A program made the position numbers and the translations under genes. Below are positions 35,646 to 44,172 of a stretch of DNA of 64,000 bases, piece by piece. Source of the DNA: Paracoccaceae bacterium (GTDB lineage Bacteria; Pseudomonadota; Alphaproteobacteria; Rhodobacterales; Rhodobacteraceae); the NCBI GenBank assembly GCA_014762635.1, contig JABURR010000098.1, positions 1-64,000 on the forward strand, written 5' to 3'. Below the pieces are notes generated by a model. The model was not told the DNA's origin, made no database searches, and saw only the letters and a program-made list of their open reading frames with translations. Position 1 is the stretch's first letter. Each line of letters opens with the position of its first letter.

Positions 35646-36029
35646 TCATGAAACGGCAAGGAAAATGCTTAGCGCACCCAAGAAAACCGAAATTGCGGCA
35701 AGCCATGCCCCCACTCTCACCAACGGGTCGGGAACCGTCAGATACCACCAGAGCGTTCCGAAGAAACCGACTTTTCGAATTTCAAACTCATACTCTTGGT
35801 CGACCGAAGCGGCCAGCGCCGTTCTTAGATCGTAGTCTAGACCTATGGTTTTTTCAGAACCATCTCCATCGTTGCCTATGGAAGACGCCAGCACGCACTT
35901 GCCGTTGGCCGCATTGGTGATCTTGACCACTTGATGACGACTAGCCCCGTCTCTGAGAGAATAATGCAGCATCACGCGCCCGCGACCAACGTGCGCTGTT
36001 GGAAGTTTCTCAACCTTAAGCATCTTCAT
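35646..36029 (-). CDS. Small membrane protein of unknown function after polA
   Basis: About 127 residues from ATG 36029; the frame is open to a TTG directly after the polA stop (36086), which would add 19 residues and could be translationally coupled. Soluble N-terminal part, then one or two membrane segments near the C-terminus (FFGTLWWYL; AAISVFLGALSIFLAV). Base composition is clearly less GC-rich than polA and RluE. No family recognised. The start codon is unresolved because neither candidate has a good ribosome-binding site. Confidence 0.65.
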   Translation of the reverse strand: MKMLKVEKLPTAHVGRGRVMLHYSLRDGASRHQVVKITNAANGKCVLASSIGNDGDGSEKTIGLDYDLRTALAASVDQEYEFEIRKVGFFGTLWWYLTVPDPLVRVGAWLAAISVFLGALSIFLAVS

Positions 36030-36086
36030 GCGTTGTCTGTCCAAAACAATTCCACGCGATGATACAGGCTCCAAAACGACAAACAA

Positions 36087-38894
36087 TCAATGCGCCTCTG
36101 CCCAATTCGCGCCCTGGCCTGCGTCGACGGTCAGCGGCACGTCGAGTTTCACCACCGGCAGGGCGGCGCTTTCCATCACCTCGCGGACGCGGGCGATGGT
36201 GTCGTCCACGGCTCCCTCGTCCACCTCGAACAGAAGTTCGTCGTGGACCTGCAGCAGCATCTTTGCGGGCAGGGCCTCGATCGCGGGTTCCATGCGGATC
36301 ATCGCGCGGCGGATCACGTCCGCCGCCGTCCCCTGTATCGGCGCGTTGATCGCGGCGCGGCGGGCGAAGCCGGCGGTCGGGCCCTTGGAATTGATCTCGG
36401 GCGTGTGGATCTTGCGGCCGAAAAGGGTCTCGACGTGCCCGTGTTCCTTGGCGAAGGCGACGGTGTCGTCCATGTAGGTCTTGATGCCGGGGAAGCGCTC
36501 GAAATAGCGGTCGATGAAACCCTGCGCCTCGGACCTCGGGATGCGCAGGTTGCGCGCGAGGCCAAAGCCCGAGATCCCGTAGATCACCCCGAAATTGATC
36601 GCCTTGGCCTGGCGGCGGATATCGGGCGTCATCTGGTCCAGCGGCACGTTGAACATCTCGGACGCGGTGGCGGCGTGGATGTCCTGCCCCTCGGCGAAGG
36701 CCTGTTTCAGCGCGTCGATGTCTGCAATATGGGCGAGGATGCGCAGCTCGATCTGGCTGTAGTCGAGGCTGAGCAGCACCTTGCCTTGGTCGGCCACGAA
36801 GGCCTCGCGGATGCGGCGGCCTTCCTCGGTGCGGACGGGGATGTTCTGCAGGTTCGGGTCGGTCGAGGCGATCCGGCCCGTGTTGGCGCCGGTAATCGCG
36901 TAGGAGGTATGCACGCGCCCCGTTTCGGGGTTGATATGGGTCTGCAGCGCGTCGGTATAGGTGGATTTCAGTTTCGACAGCTGCCGCCAGTCCAGCACCC
37001 GCGCGGGCAGGTCGTGACCTTCCGAAGCCAGGTCCTCCAGCACATCGGCCCCGGTGGCATAGGCGCCGGTTTTGCCCTTCTTACCGCCTTCGAGGCCCAT
37101 CTGGTCGAACAGGATCTCCCCAAGCTGCTTGGGGCTGCCCACGTTGAACTTCTGACCCGCGAGTTCGTGGATCTCGGCCTCGAGCCCCGCCATTTTTTGC
37201 GAGAACGCGTTCGACATGCGGCTGAGCGTGTCGCGGTCGACCTTGATCCCGGTCATCTCCATCCGCGCCAGCACCGGCACCAGCGGGCGTTCCAGCGTCT
37301 CGTAAACGGTGGTCACCTTCGTGCGATGCAGCTGCGGCTTGAACATCCGCCAGAGCCGCAGGGTGATGTCGGCATCCTCGGCGGCGTATTTGACGGCCTC
37401 TTCCACGGGCACCCGGTCGAAGGTGATCTGGCTCTTGCCCGAGCCGATCAGCTCCTTGATCGGGATCGGCTTGTGGCTGAGGTAGCGTTCCGAGAGCGCG
37501 TCCATCCCATGCCCGTGAAGCCCCGCGTTCATCGCGTAGGACATGAGCATCGTGTCGTCGATGGGCGCGACCTCGATGCCGTAGCGCGAAAAGATCTTCG
37601 CGTCGTATTTCATGTTCTGGCCGATCTTGAGGATCGCGTCATCCTCGAGCACCGGCTTCAGCATCGCCAACGCCTCGTCCAGCGGCATCTGTCCCTCGGC
37701 CAGATCATCGGAGCCGAACAGATCGTCGCGATCCGCCGAGCGGTGGATGAGCGGGATGTAGCAGGCCTCCCCCGCCTCGACGCAAAGCGAGATGCCGACC
37801 AGATCGGCGCGCATCTCGTCCAGGCCTGTCGTCTCGGTATCCACGGCGACCCAGCCACGGTCGGTAATCCGGTCGATCCACGCCTGAAGCGCCCTGGCGT
37901 CGCGCACCCATTCATAGGCTTCGGGTTTGATCGGCGGCTGTTCGGGCGTGCCCTCTTCGGGCGGGTTCGCGCCCTCGGGTGTGGCGTCAGGCATTGCCGG
38001 GGCCTCGGCGCCCAGCTTCTCGGCCACGCGCTTGGTGATGGTGCGGAATTCCATCTCGGCGAGAAAATTCAGCAGGGTCTCGGGTTCAGCCTCGCGCACC
38101 TCAAGCTCATCCAGCGCAACCTCGAGCGGCATGTCGCAATCGAGCTGCACGAGCTGCTTCGACAGGCGGATCTGGTCGGCCTTCTCGATCAGGGTCTGGC
38201 GGCGCTTGGGCTGGGGCACCTCCTCGGCGCGGTCCAGCAGGGTATCCAGATCGCCGAATTCGTTGATCAAGAGCGCGGCGGTCTTCACCCCGATCCCGGG
38301 CGCGCCGGGGATGTTGTCGACGCTGTCACCGGCCAGCGCCTGCACGTCCACCACCCGGTCGGGGCCGACGCCGAATTTCTCTTCCACTTCCTCGATGCCG
38401 ATGCGCTTGTTCTTCATGGCGTCGAACATCTCGACCCCGCCGCCCACAAGCTGCATCAGGTCCTTGTCGGAACTGATGATCGTCACCCGACCACCCGCCT
38501 CGCGCGCCCTGCAGGCCAGGGTGGCGATGATGTCATCGGCCTCGTAGCCTTCCTGCTCGAGGCAGGCGAGGTTGAAGGCCCGCGTCGCGTCGCGGGTGAG
38601 CGGGATCTGCGGGCGCAGGTCCTGGGGCATCTCGTCCCGGTTGGCCTTGTACTGGTCGTAGAGGTCGTTGCGGAACGTGTGGCTGCCCTTGTCGAACACC
38701 ACCGCCGCATGGGTGGGCGCATCGGGGCCGCGATTGTCCTCGATCATCTTCCAGATCATGTTGACGAAGCCCGACACCGCCCCCACCGGCAGCCCGTCGG
38801 ACTTGCGCGTCAACGGCGGCAGCGCGTGATAGGCACGGAAGATGAAGGCCGACCCGTCGACCAGATGCAGATGGCAACCCTTGCCGAAACTCAT
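36087..38894 (-). CDS. polA: DNA polymerase I
   Basis: 935 residues, full length. The 5'-nuclease domain is at the N-terminus (LVDGSAFIFRAYHALPP), the 3'-5' exonuclease starts at D-T-E-T-T-G (about residue 351), and the polymerase domain has motif A LLSLDYSQIELRILAH, motif B RRQAKAINFGVIYGIS and motif C LQVHDELLFEV. All three catalytic sites look intact. It fills gaps in repair and Okazaki-fragment maturation. AAAGGGG precedes the ATG by 6 bases. Confidence 0.97.
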   Translation of the reverse strand: MSFGKGCHLHLVDGSAFIFRAYHALPPLTRKSDGLPVGAVSGFVNMIWKMIEDNRGPDAPTHAAVVFDKGSHTFRNDLYDQYKANRDEMPQDLRPQIPLTRDATRAFNLACLEQEGYEADDIIATLACRAREAGGRVTIISSDKDLMQLVGGGVEMFDAMKNKRIGIEEVEEKFGVGPDRVVDVQALAGDSVDNIPGAPGIGVKTAALLINEFGDLDTLLDRAEEVPQPKRRQTLIEKADQIRLSKQLVQLDCDMPLEVALDELEVREAEPETLLNFLAEMEFRTITKRVAEKLGAEAPAMPDATPEGANPPEEGTPEQPPIKPEAYEWVRDARALQAWIDRITDRGWVAVDTETTGLDEMRADLVGISLCVEAGEACYIPLIHRSADRDDLFGSDDLAEGQMPLDEALAMLKPVLEDDAILKIGQNMKYDAKIFSRYGIEVAPIDDTMLMSYAMNAGLHGHGMDALSERYLSHKPIPIKELIGSGKSQITFDRVPVEEAVKYAAEDADITLRLWRMFKPQLHRTKVTTVYETLERPLVPVLARMEMTGIKVDRDTLSRMSNAFSQKMAGLEAEIHELAGQKFNVGSPKQLGEILFDQMGLEGGKKGKTGAYATGADVLEDLASEGHDLPARVLDWRQLSKLKSTYTDALQTHINPETGRVHTSYAITGANTGRIASTDPNLQNIPVRTEEGRRIREAFVADQGKVLLSLDYSQIELRILAHIADIDALKQAFAEGQDIHAATASEMFNVPLDQMTPDIRRQAKAINFGVIYGISGFGLARNLRIPRSEAQGFIDRYFERFPGIKTYMDDTVAFAKEHGHVETLFGRKIHTPEINSKGPTAGFARRAAINAPIQGTAADVIRRAMIRMEPAIEALPAKMLLQVHDELLFEVDEGAVDDTIARVREVMESAALPVVKLDVPLTVDAGQGANWAEAH

Positions 38895-38973
38895 GTCCAG
38901 CCCCTTTGACCCGTAAATTCAGCGACGGCGCCGGGACACCGGCCCGATCAGACCGCGCCGGGCGCTGGCCGGT

Positions 38974-39156
38974 TCAGTCCGCCTTTTCGGCGAAATCCGC
39001 GTGCACGAATTTCTTGTCGCAATAGCCGCACTCGACCCAGCCCGTTTCGCGCGGGATCGAGAGCCAGACGCGGGGATGGCCCAGCGCGCCTTCGCCACCG
39101 TCGCAGGCGATGCGCCACTGGCTGACCACTTCGGTTTCCGGGGCTTCTGTCGACAT
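38974..39156 (-). CDS. Zinc-finger domain protein (zf-CHCC)
   Basis: 60 residues. [11 protein letters not shown] followed by [10 protein letters not shown] gives the Cys-His-Cys-Cys zinc site shared with the mitochondrial complex I accessory subunit NDUFS6. In alphaproteobacteria such proteins occur freely and may assist complex I. It lies upstream of polA on the same strand, with a 79-bp GC-rich gap, and is divergent from the ABC gene. Confidence 0.88.
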   Translation of the reverse strand: MSTEAPETEVVSQWRIACDGGEGALGHPRVWLSIPRETGWVECGYCDKKFVHADFAEKAD

Positions 39157-39244
39157 CGAGAACTCTCTTCCGGTTGCCGCGGGGTCCGCCCCGCCTTAGA
39201 TGATGCCGCATGATAGCGAAGCGGAAAGCAGGGACAAGGGCAGC

Positions 39245-40189
39245 ATGGGTGAAAATGCCATCGAGATCGAAGGGCTGAGGAAAGTCTATGCCGCCAGCGG
39301 CAACCAGCCCCCGAAAGAGGCGCTGAAAGGTGTCGATCTGACGATTCCCGCAGGGTCCATTTTCGGGCTGCTTGGCCCAAACGGCGCGGGCAAGTCGACC
39401 TTGATCAACATCCTGGCCGGGCTGGTGGTGAAAAGCTCGGGCACGGTGCGGATCTGGGGCTTCGACCAGGACCGCAATCCGCGCCAGTCGCGCGCCTCGA
39501 TCGGGGTGATGCCGCAGGAGCTGAACATGGATCCGTTCTTCACCCCGCGCGGGGCGCTCGAGGTGCAGGCCGGGCTTTACGGCGTGCCGAAATCCCAGCG
39601 CCGCACCGACGAGGTGCTGGAACTCATCGGGCTCGAGGACAAGGCGGATGCCTATGCGCGCAACCTTTCCGGCGGGATGCGGCGGCGGCTTCTGCTGGGC
39701 AAGGCGCTGGTCCACAACCCGCAGGTTCTGGTGCTGGACGAACCCACGGCGGGCGTGGACATCGAACTGAGGCAGATGCTCTGGCAGAACGTGCGCCGCC
39801 TGAACGAGGAACGCGGCCTGACGGTGATCCTGACCACCCATTACCTGGAAGAGGCCGAGGAGATGTGCGACGAGATCGCCATCATCAACCACGGCGAGGT
39901 TCTGGTGCGCGACAAGACCTCGGCGCTGGTGGGGCGTATGGATGCCAAGACGCTGGTGATCCACCCCGATGCTCCATTCGAGGGCTCGCTCGACCTGCCC
40001 GCGGGCGTGGAGCTGGAGCGCCGCCGGGACGGCGCGCTGGCCCTCTCCTACCGCCAGAGCCAGAGCGGCCCCGAGGCGATACTGGAAGCCGTGCGCAAGG
40101 CCGGGATCAACATCCGCGACGTGAAAACCGAAGAGCCGGACCTCGAAGACGTGTTCGTCTCGCTCACCTCGTCGAAACCGGCGGCCTGA
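39245..40189 (+). CDS. ABC transporter ATP-binding protein (exporter type, no permease nearby)
   Basis: 314 residues. Walker A GPNGAGKST, signature LSGGMRRR and Walker B VLDEPTAGVD are intact. The extended C-terminal domain after residue 230 ends in EPDLEDVFVSLT, the hallmark of the drug/antibiotic exporter subfamily (CcmA/DrrA-like). The ATG at 39245 follows AAGGGC; earlier in-frame ATGs at 39200/39203 are possible. The usual membrane partner is missing: the next gene is convergent hemF. It must pair with a permease elsewhere or be solitary. Confidence 0.92.
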   Translation: MGENAIEIEGLRKVYAASGNQPPKEALKGVDLTIPAGSIFGLLGPNGAGKSTLINILAGLVVKSSGTVRIWGFDQDRNPRQSRASIGVMPQELNMDPFFTPRGALEVQAGLYGVPKSQRRTDEVLELIGLEDKADAYARNLSGGMRRRLLLGKALVHNPQVLVLDEPTAGVDIELRQMLWQNVRRLNEERGLTVILTTHYLEEAEEMCDEIAIINHGEVLVRDKTSALVGRMDAKTLVIHPDAPFEGSLDLPAGVELERRRDGALALSYRQSQSGPEAILEAVRKAGINIRDVKTEEPDLEDVFVSLTSSKPAA

Positions 40190-40192
40190 TCC

Positions 40193-41083
40193 TCAGACCC
40201 ACTTGGCCAGCGGCGGCAGGCTCATCAGCACCGCGTTCGCGTCATGCCCGGTGGCAAGGCCGAACTTGGTGCCGCGGTCATAGACCAGGTTGTACTCGGC
40301 GTAGAGCCCGCGGTGGACAAGCTGCGCGTCCTTGTCGGCCTCGGTCCACGGTGTGTCGCGGCGCTTCTCGGTCACCGAGACGAAGGCAGGCAGGAAGGCC
40401 CGTCCCACGTCCTGGGTGAAGGCGAAATCCGCCTCCCAGTCGCCGGTGTTGTGGTCGTCGTAGAAGATCCCGCCGACGCCCCGCGCACGGCCGCGATGGG
40501 GCACGAAGAAATACTCGTCCGCCCAGGCCTTGTAACGGTCGTAATACTCGGCCGAATGCTTGTCGCAATACTCTTTCAGCACCGCGTGGAACTGGGCCGT
40601 ATCCTCGTCGTATTCGATGCAGGGGTTGAGGTCCGAACCGCCCCCGAACCACCAGGCATGCGGGGTCCAGAACATGCGGGTGTTCATGTGAACCGCCGGG
40701 GTATGGGGGTTCTGCATATGGGCCACCAGGCTGATCCCCGAGGCCCAGAAGCTGGGGTCGCTCTCCATCCCCGGCACGCCGCGCGCGGCCATGGCCTTCT
40801 GCGCCTGCTCGCCCAGCTTGCCATAGACGGTCGAGACGTTGACGCCGACCTTCTCGAAGACGCGCCCGCCGCGCATCACGCTCATCAGCCCGCCACCGGC
40901 ATCGCTGCCGTCATCCGACTGGCGCTTGGTCTCGGTCACCTCGAACCGCCCGGCGGGAAGATCGGCGCAGGGCCCCTCGGTCTGGGTATCCTCCAGCCCC
41001 TCGAAAGCGGCGACGATATCGTCGCGCAATTGCCGGAACCAGGCCGAGGCCCGGGCCTTACGGTCTTCGAAAATGTCGGTCAT
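40193..41083 (-). CDS. hemF: Oxygen-dependent coproporphyrinogen III oxidase
   Basis: 296 residues; decarboxylates coproporphyrinogen III to protoporphyrinogen IX using O2 in haem and bacteriochlorophyll synthesis. Family blocks include GGGSDLNPCIEYDEDTAQFH, H-M-N-T-R-M-F, and PHRGRARGVGGIFYDD. It points to aerobic tetrapyrrole synthesis. It starts MTDIFEDRKARASAWF, the usual beginning, and stands alone. Confidence 0.96.
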   Translation of the reverse strand: MTDIFEDRKARASAWFRQLRDDIVAAFEGLEDTQTEGPCADLPAGRFEVTETKRQSDDGSDAGGGLMSVMRGGRVFEKVGVNVSTVYGKLGEQAQKAMAARGVPGMESDPSFWASGISLVAHMQNPHTPAVHMNTRMFWTPHAWWFGGGSDLNPCIEYDEDTAQFHAVLKEYCDKHSAEYYDRYKAWADEYFFVPHRGRARGVGGIFYDDHNTGDWEADFAFTQDVGRAFLPAFVSVTEKRRDTPWTEADKDAQLVHRGLYAEYNLVYDRGTKFGLATGHDANAVLMSLPPLAKWV

Positions 41084-41145
41084 GTGGTCTCCGAATGAAT
41101 TTGGCCGCAGCTAGCAGGTTTCAGGCGCGCCTGCCAAGTACGGGA

Positions 41146-41514
41146 TCAGAAATGCGCCTTGGGCTCGTCCGGCTTGCCTGCGGCAATGGCCAGCACCCCG
41201 CCCAGCCCGCAGAAGGCGATCGGGAACATGGTGAAGACGCCGAAGCCGAAGGCGTAATGCATGCCCGCCGCAGAGGCCAGCAGCAGCACCCCGCCCCAGA
41301 GCGCGCGCACCTTCGCCATCGCGCCCCCGGCAATCGCCAGGAGCGGCGCCAGAAGGCTCATGGTCCTGATAAGCCCGACGTTTTCCACCTGTTCGGCGAT
41401 GTCCGGCACTTCGCCGAAACGGTCGACGACCTCGGTATAGCCATAGCTGAAGAAACCCACGATCATCCCGAGTATCCCGCCGATGATCCCCAGCACCAGT
41501 GCCGCGTTGCGCAT
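41146..41514 (-). CDS. Small four-helix membrane protein
   Basis: 122 residues with four hydrophobic segments (about 4-24, 52-66, 70-88, 92-111). The glycine-rich first helix and the overall layout resemble DUF4064-type proteins. No charged catalytic residues are apparent. It lies between hemF and the ArsC-like gene on the same strand. Confidence 0.75.
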   Translation of the reverse strand: MRNAALVLGIIGGILGMIVGFFSYGYTEVVDRFGEVPDIAEQVENVGLIRTMSLLAPLLAIAGGAMAKVRALWGGVLLLASAAGMHYAFGFGVFTMFPIAFCGLGGVLAIAAGKPDEPKAHF

Positions 41515-41559
41515 GTCCTGCCTCCGTTTGGTTGGCCCTATGTAACCGCGACCGGCCCG

Positions 41560-41895
41560 CTATCCAAGATAGTGCGCCTGCGTGGCCTTGTCCCAGCCCA
41601 GCGTCAGGGTGCCACCCGCCTCGATCACCGGGCGTTTCATCAAGGTCGGATGGGCGGTCAGAAGCGCCAGCGGGTCAGCCGCGCGCGCCTCCTCCGACAG
41701 TCCACGCCAGGTGGTGGAGCGGCGATTCACCAGCGCCTCACCCAACGCGTTGAAAAACCGCTCGAAATCGGAGCGTTCCAGCGGTTCGGCCCGGATATCC
41801 ACGAAGTTCACGTCCTTTCCGGCGGCGCTCAGCGCCGTCTCGGCCTTGCGGCATGTGTCGCAGGCACGCAGCCCGAAAATCGTGATTTCGTCCAT
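41560..41895 (-). CDS. ArsC/Spx-family reductase-like protein
   Basis: 111 residues, thioredoxin-like fold. C-D-T-C (Cys12, Cys15) takes the place of the single active cysteine seen in most ArsC; the later K-R-P-V-I segment supplies the cis-proline region. It most resembles YffB/Spx-like proteins rather than a true arsenate reductase, and no ars gene is nearby, so arsenic function is doubtful. It is divergent from the cold-shock gene. Confidence 0.88.
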   Translation of the reverse strand: MDEITIFGLRACDTCRKAETALSAAGKDVNFVDIRAEPLERSDFERFFNALGEALVNRRSTTWRGLSEEARAADPLALLTAHPTLMKRPVIEAGGTLTLGWDKATQAHYLG

Positions 41896-41931
41896 GTTTT
41901 CCGCCCCTTACAGACCCGCGACCCAACCGAA

Positions 41932-41962
41932 ACCTTGTTCTTGCTTTTTCCCGGAACAAGGT
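41932..41962. promoter_or_regulatory. Inverted repeat upstream of the cold-shock gene
   Basis: ACCTTGTTC (41932-41940) and GAACAAGGT (41954-41962) form a perfect 9-bp inverted repeat with 13 bases between, in the gap between the divergent ArsC-like and cold-shock genes. It could be an operator, or a hairpin in the long leader typical of csp mRNAs. Confidence 0.45.
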
Positions 41963-42089
41963 CAATATGAACAACCGTGACAACAGACTTTCTACCGACG
42001 ACCGCTCCTCTGGGGCAGCCGGGACTTGGAAGACGCTGGCTGCACAGAATCGCCGCATTCCGCGTGCGAAAACAAGGAGTTGGAATACG

Positions 42090-42296
42090 ATGCCTACTGG
42101 AACCGTGAAGTGGTTCAACGCGACCAAAGGATTTGGCTTCATTGCACCTGACACCGGCGGGAAGGACGTCTTCGTCCATATCTCGGCTGTCGAGCGTGCG
42201 GGCCTTAAGGGTCTGAACGACAACCAGAAAGTCAGCTACGAGCTGCAGGCGGGCCGTGACGGCCGCGAAAGCGCGGGCGACCTGCAACTGCTCTGA
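42090..42296 (+). CDS. Cold-shock protein (CspA family)
   Basis: 68 residues, single OB-fold RNA/ssDNA-binding domain. RNP1 is K-G-F-G-F-I (residues 14-19) and RNP2 is V-F-V-H-I (28-32), both intact. The start at 42090 is preceded by AAGGAG; the frame is open upstream but without homology. A leader of more than 100 bases is likely. A strong terminator follows. Confidence 0.96.
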   Translation: MPTGTVKWFNATKGFGFIAPDTGGKDVFVHISAVERAGLKGLNDNQKVSYELQAGRDGRESAGDLQLL

Positions 42297-42320
42297 GCGA
42301 CCCCGATTCCGGGATTTGGA

Positions 42321-42346
42321 GGCGGCCCCCGGCGGGCCGCCTTTTT
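42321..42346 (+). terminator. Rho-independent terminator of the cold-shock gene
   Basis: GGCGGCCC and GGGCCGCC pair around CCGGC and are followed by TTTTTC, 24 bases after the stop. Confidence 0.88.
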
Positions 42347-42371
42347 CGTGGGCAAAACCCCCGAATCGCGG

Positions 42372-42415
42372 ATCGGAAAACCATCGGACTTTTATCGGAC
42401 TTCCGTCGGACCTCA
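42372..42415 (+). repeat. Array of four 11-bp units (ATCGGA-N5), copy A
   Basis: Units begin at 42372, 42383, 42394 and 42405. The first three start ATCGGA and the fourth GTCGGA, each followed by five variable bases; the first unit is ATCGGAAAACC. The spacing is exactly one helical turn. A matching four-unit array lies on the opposite strand at 61359-61402. No coding function is possible here. Confidence 0.85.
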
Positions 42416-42490
42416 CCGCGCGCCCGGGCAGGCCGCCGTTAACCCCGCCCCGGCACGATGCCCCGGTCCGACCCAGAGCCCGGAGGCCCG

Positions 42491-42862
42491 ATGACCAAGC
42501 CCAAGACCCGCACCCAGATCCTCGCCAGCCGCCGGGTGGGCCGCAGCCTCTTTGAGCTGGACGAGGACGCGCTCTATGCCGAGGGCCGATCGTCCGAGCA
42601 TGTCCCCGCCGCCTGGGGCCGACTGGAAGAGGACATGGATGTCGAGGAACGCAAGGTGAAGATCACCCTGCTGCTGGACGAGAGCGTGGCGAAATTCTTC
42701 CGCGCCCAGGGCCGCGGCTACCAGGCGCGGATCAACCGCGTGCTGCAGACCTATGCGCAACTGCGCATCGCCTACTGGCGCGAGATGGAGGCGCAGGTGG
42801 AAGAACACTCGCCCACCGTGCTGGAATACGGCGGCAAGACCGGGCCGAAGGGGCGGCTGTGA
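42491..42862 (+). CDS. BrnA-like antitoxin-family protein without BrnT
   Basis: 123 residues. The C-terminal half (VKITLLLDESVAKFFRA followed by GRGYQARINRVLQTY) is the ribbon-helix-helix DNA-binding signature of BrnA antitoxins. GGAGG sits 4 bases before the ATG at 42491. A brnT toxin gene would normally lie directly upstream, but the 195-base gap holds only the csp terminator and the 11-bp array. It is likely an orphan regulator derived from a toxin-antitoxin pair. Confidence 0.85.
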   Translation: MTKPKTRTQILASRRVGRSLFELDEDALYAEGRSSEHVPAAWGRLEEDMDVEERKVKITLLLDESVAKFFRAQGRGYQARINRVLQTYAQLRIAYWREMEAQVEEHSPTVLEYGGKTGPKGRL

Positions 42863-42866
42863 CGGC

Positions 42867-43109
42867 TCAGGCGTGGAGGCTGCCGTAGTCGAGCCGCGCG
42901 GCGATCACGGCCAGAAGCCCGATCACGAGGGAGACCACCAGAAGGAAGATGCCCTGCACGATCGCCTCGTTGGGCGTGCCGAGCAGGTATTGCTGGGCCT
43001 CCCGCGAACTGGGGCCCATGGGCGCCAGCCAGAAGCCCAGCGCGGCATAACCGCCGCCCGCCAGGATGCCGAGGTAGCCGACGAGCCGACCAAGCCAGAT
43101 GAAAAACAT
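42867..43109 (-). CDS. Small two-helix membrane protein
   Basis: 80 residues with helices at about 8-30 and 48-70, separated by a polar loop (APMGPSSREAQQYL). AAGGGA precedes the ATG. Convergent with the BrnA-like gene, 4 bases apart. No family recognised. Confidence 0.7.
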   Translation of the reverse strand: MFFIWLGRLVGYLGILAGGGYAALGFWLAPMGPSSREAQQYLLGTPNEAIVQGIFLLVVSLVIGLLAVIAARLDYGSLHA

Positions 43110-43244
43110 ATATCACGTCCCTTGCTGTTCGGCCCCCACGGTGGCCCTAGGCTATGCGGTGTCGGGGGACTGCGCCAGAGGGGACTCCGATTATTCCATG
43201 CGCCGGGGTGCCATCAAGGCGCGGTTCACCAGGGACCTGGGTAG

Positions 43245-43268
43245 GGCGGGCTGAAGCACGGCCTACGG
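43245..43268 (+). repeat. REP-type hairpin, copy 1
   Basis: GGCGGGCTGAAGCACGG continues into CCTACGG; one mismatch in the stem compared with copies at 44355-44378 and, reversed, 61299-61322. It lies in the 295-base gap before the SDR gene, where I see no gene. Confidence 0.7.
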
Positions 43269-43404
43269 CAAGGGAAACGCGAGGCAGCGATCTGGCAGCG
43301 GCTTCGCCGATGGCTCGGGGCGGCGAAGGCGTGTTAACATGACCCAGCCCATCCGTGCCCAAGGGGGCGCGGGAAGCGGACGTCAATCGGAGGAGGATCA
43401 CGAT

Positions 43405-44172
43405 TTGAAACTGGAACTTGAGGGCGCGCGTGTCATCGTGACTGCCGGGGCGCAAGGCATCGGCCGTGCCATCGTCGAGGCCTACCTGTCGGAGGGCGCG
43501 CGGGTGGCGACCTGTGACATCGACGAGGTTGCGCTCGAAACACTCCCCGCCGACGTGTACCGACAGCGCGCCGACATGGGCGACGCGAGCCAGATCGCGG
43601 ACTTCATGGCGGCGGCACAGGCCCATCTGGGCGGGCTCGATATCCTTGTGAACAACGCGGGCATTGCCGGGCCGACCGGCCCCGTCGAAGATCTGGATCC
43701 GGCAGATTGGGACGCCACGCTGGCCATCTGCCTGACCTCGCAATTCCATTGCGTGCGCCATGCGATCCCAGCCCTGAGGCAGAGCGGAAATGCCTCGATC
43801 ATCAACCTGTCGTCGCTTGCCGGGCGTCTGGGATTTGCCATGCGCACACCCTATGCGGCGGCGAAATGGGGGGTGATCGGTTTCACCAAATCGCTGTCCA
43901 TCGAACTCGGCGGCGACGGCATTCGCTGCAACGCCATCCTGCCGGGCATCGTGGCGGGTGACCGTCAGCGGCGGGTGCTGGAGGCCAAGGCACAGCGCCT
44001 CGGCCGCAGCTTCGAGCAAGTGGAGGCCGAGGCCTTCTCCTATGCGTCGATCAAGGACTACGTGCAGCCCGAGCAGATCGCCGATCAGGTGCTGTTCCTG
44101 ACAAGCGCGCGCGGCCGGACGATCTCGGGGCAAGCCGTGTCGATCTGCGGGGATGTCAAGATGCTGGCCTGA
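43405..44172 (+). CDS. Short-chain dehydrogenase/reductase
   Basis: 255 residues from a TTG start at 43405, chosen because AGGAGG ends 8-9 bases before it; the upstream ATG at 43339 has no ribosome-binding site. Cofactor motif T-A-G-A-Q-G-I-G-R is near 11-19, with D37 favouring NAD; NNAG, the catalytic Ser (N-L-S-S-L-A-G) and Y-A-A-A-K are present. Classical SDR of unknown substrate. The gene is bracketed by REP copies 1.1 kb apart and has no related neighbours, which fits an accessory gene. Confidence 0.88.
   Translation: MKLELEGARVIVTAGAQGIGRAIVEAYLSEGARVATCDIDEVALETLPADVYRQRADMGDASQIADFMAAAQAHLGGLDILVNNAGIAGPTGPVEDLDPADWDATLAICLTSQFHCVRHAIPALRQSGNASIINLSSLAGRLGFAMRTPYAAAKWGVIGFTKSLSIELGGDGIRCNAILPGIVAGDRQRRVLEAKAQRLGRSFEQVEAEAFSYASIKDYVQPEQIADQVLFLTSARGRTISGQAVSICGDVKMLA

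Noticed and set aside
36090-38909. 939-codon open frame opposite polA
   Set aside because: Exact antisense of polA, which has all family motifs; no independent start signal or motif.
41560-41895. Arsenate reductase assignment
   Set aside because: C-x-x-C active site and no ars neighbours; a Spx/YffB-like protein fits better.
42297-42490. 11-bp array considered as CRISPR repeats
   Set aside because: Units are contiguous with five-base variable parts, far too short for spacers, and no cas gene is present.
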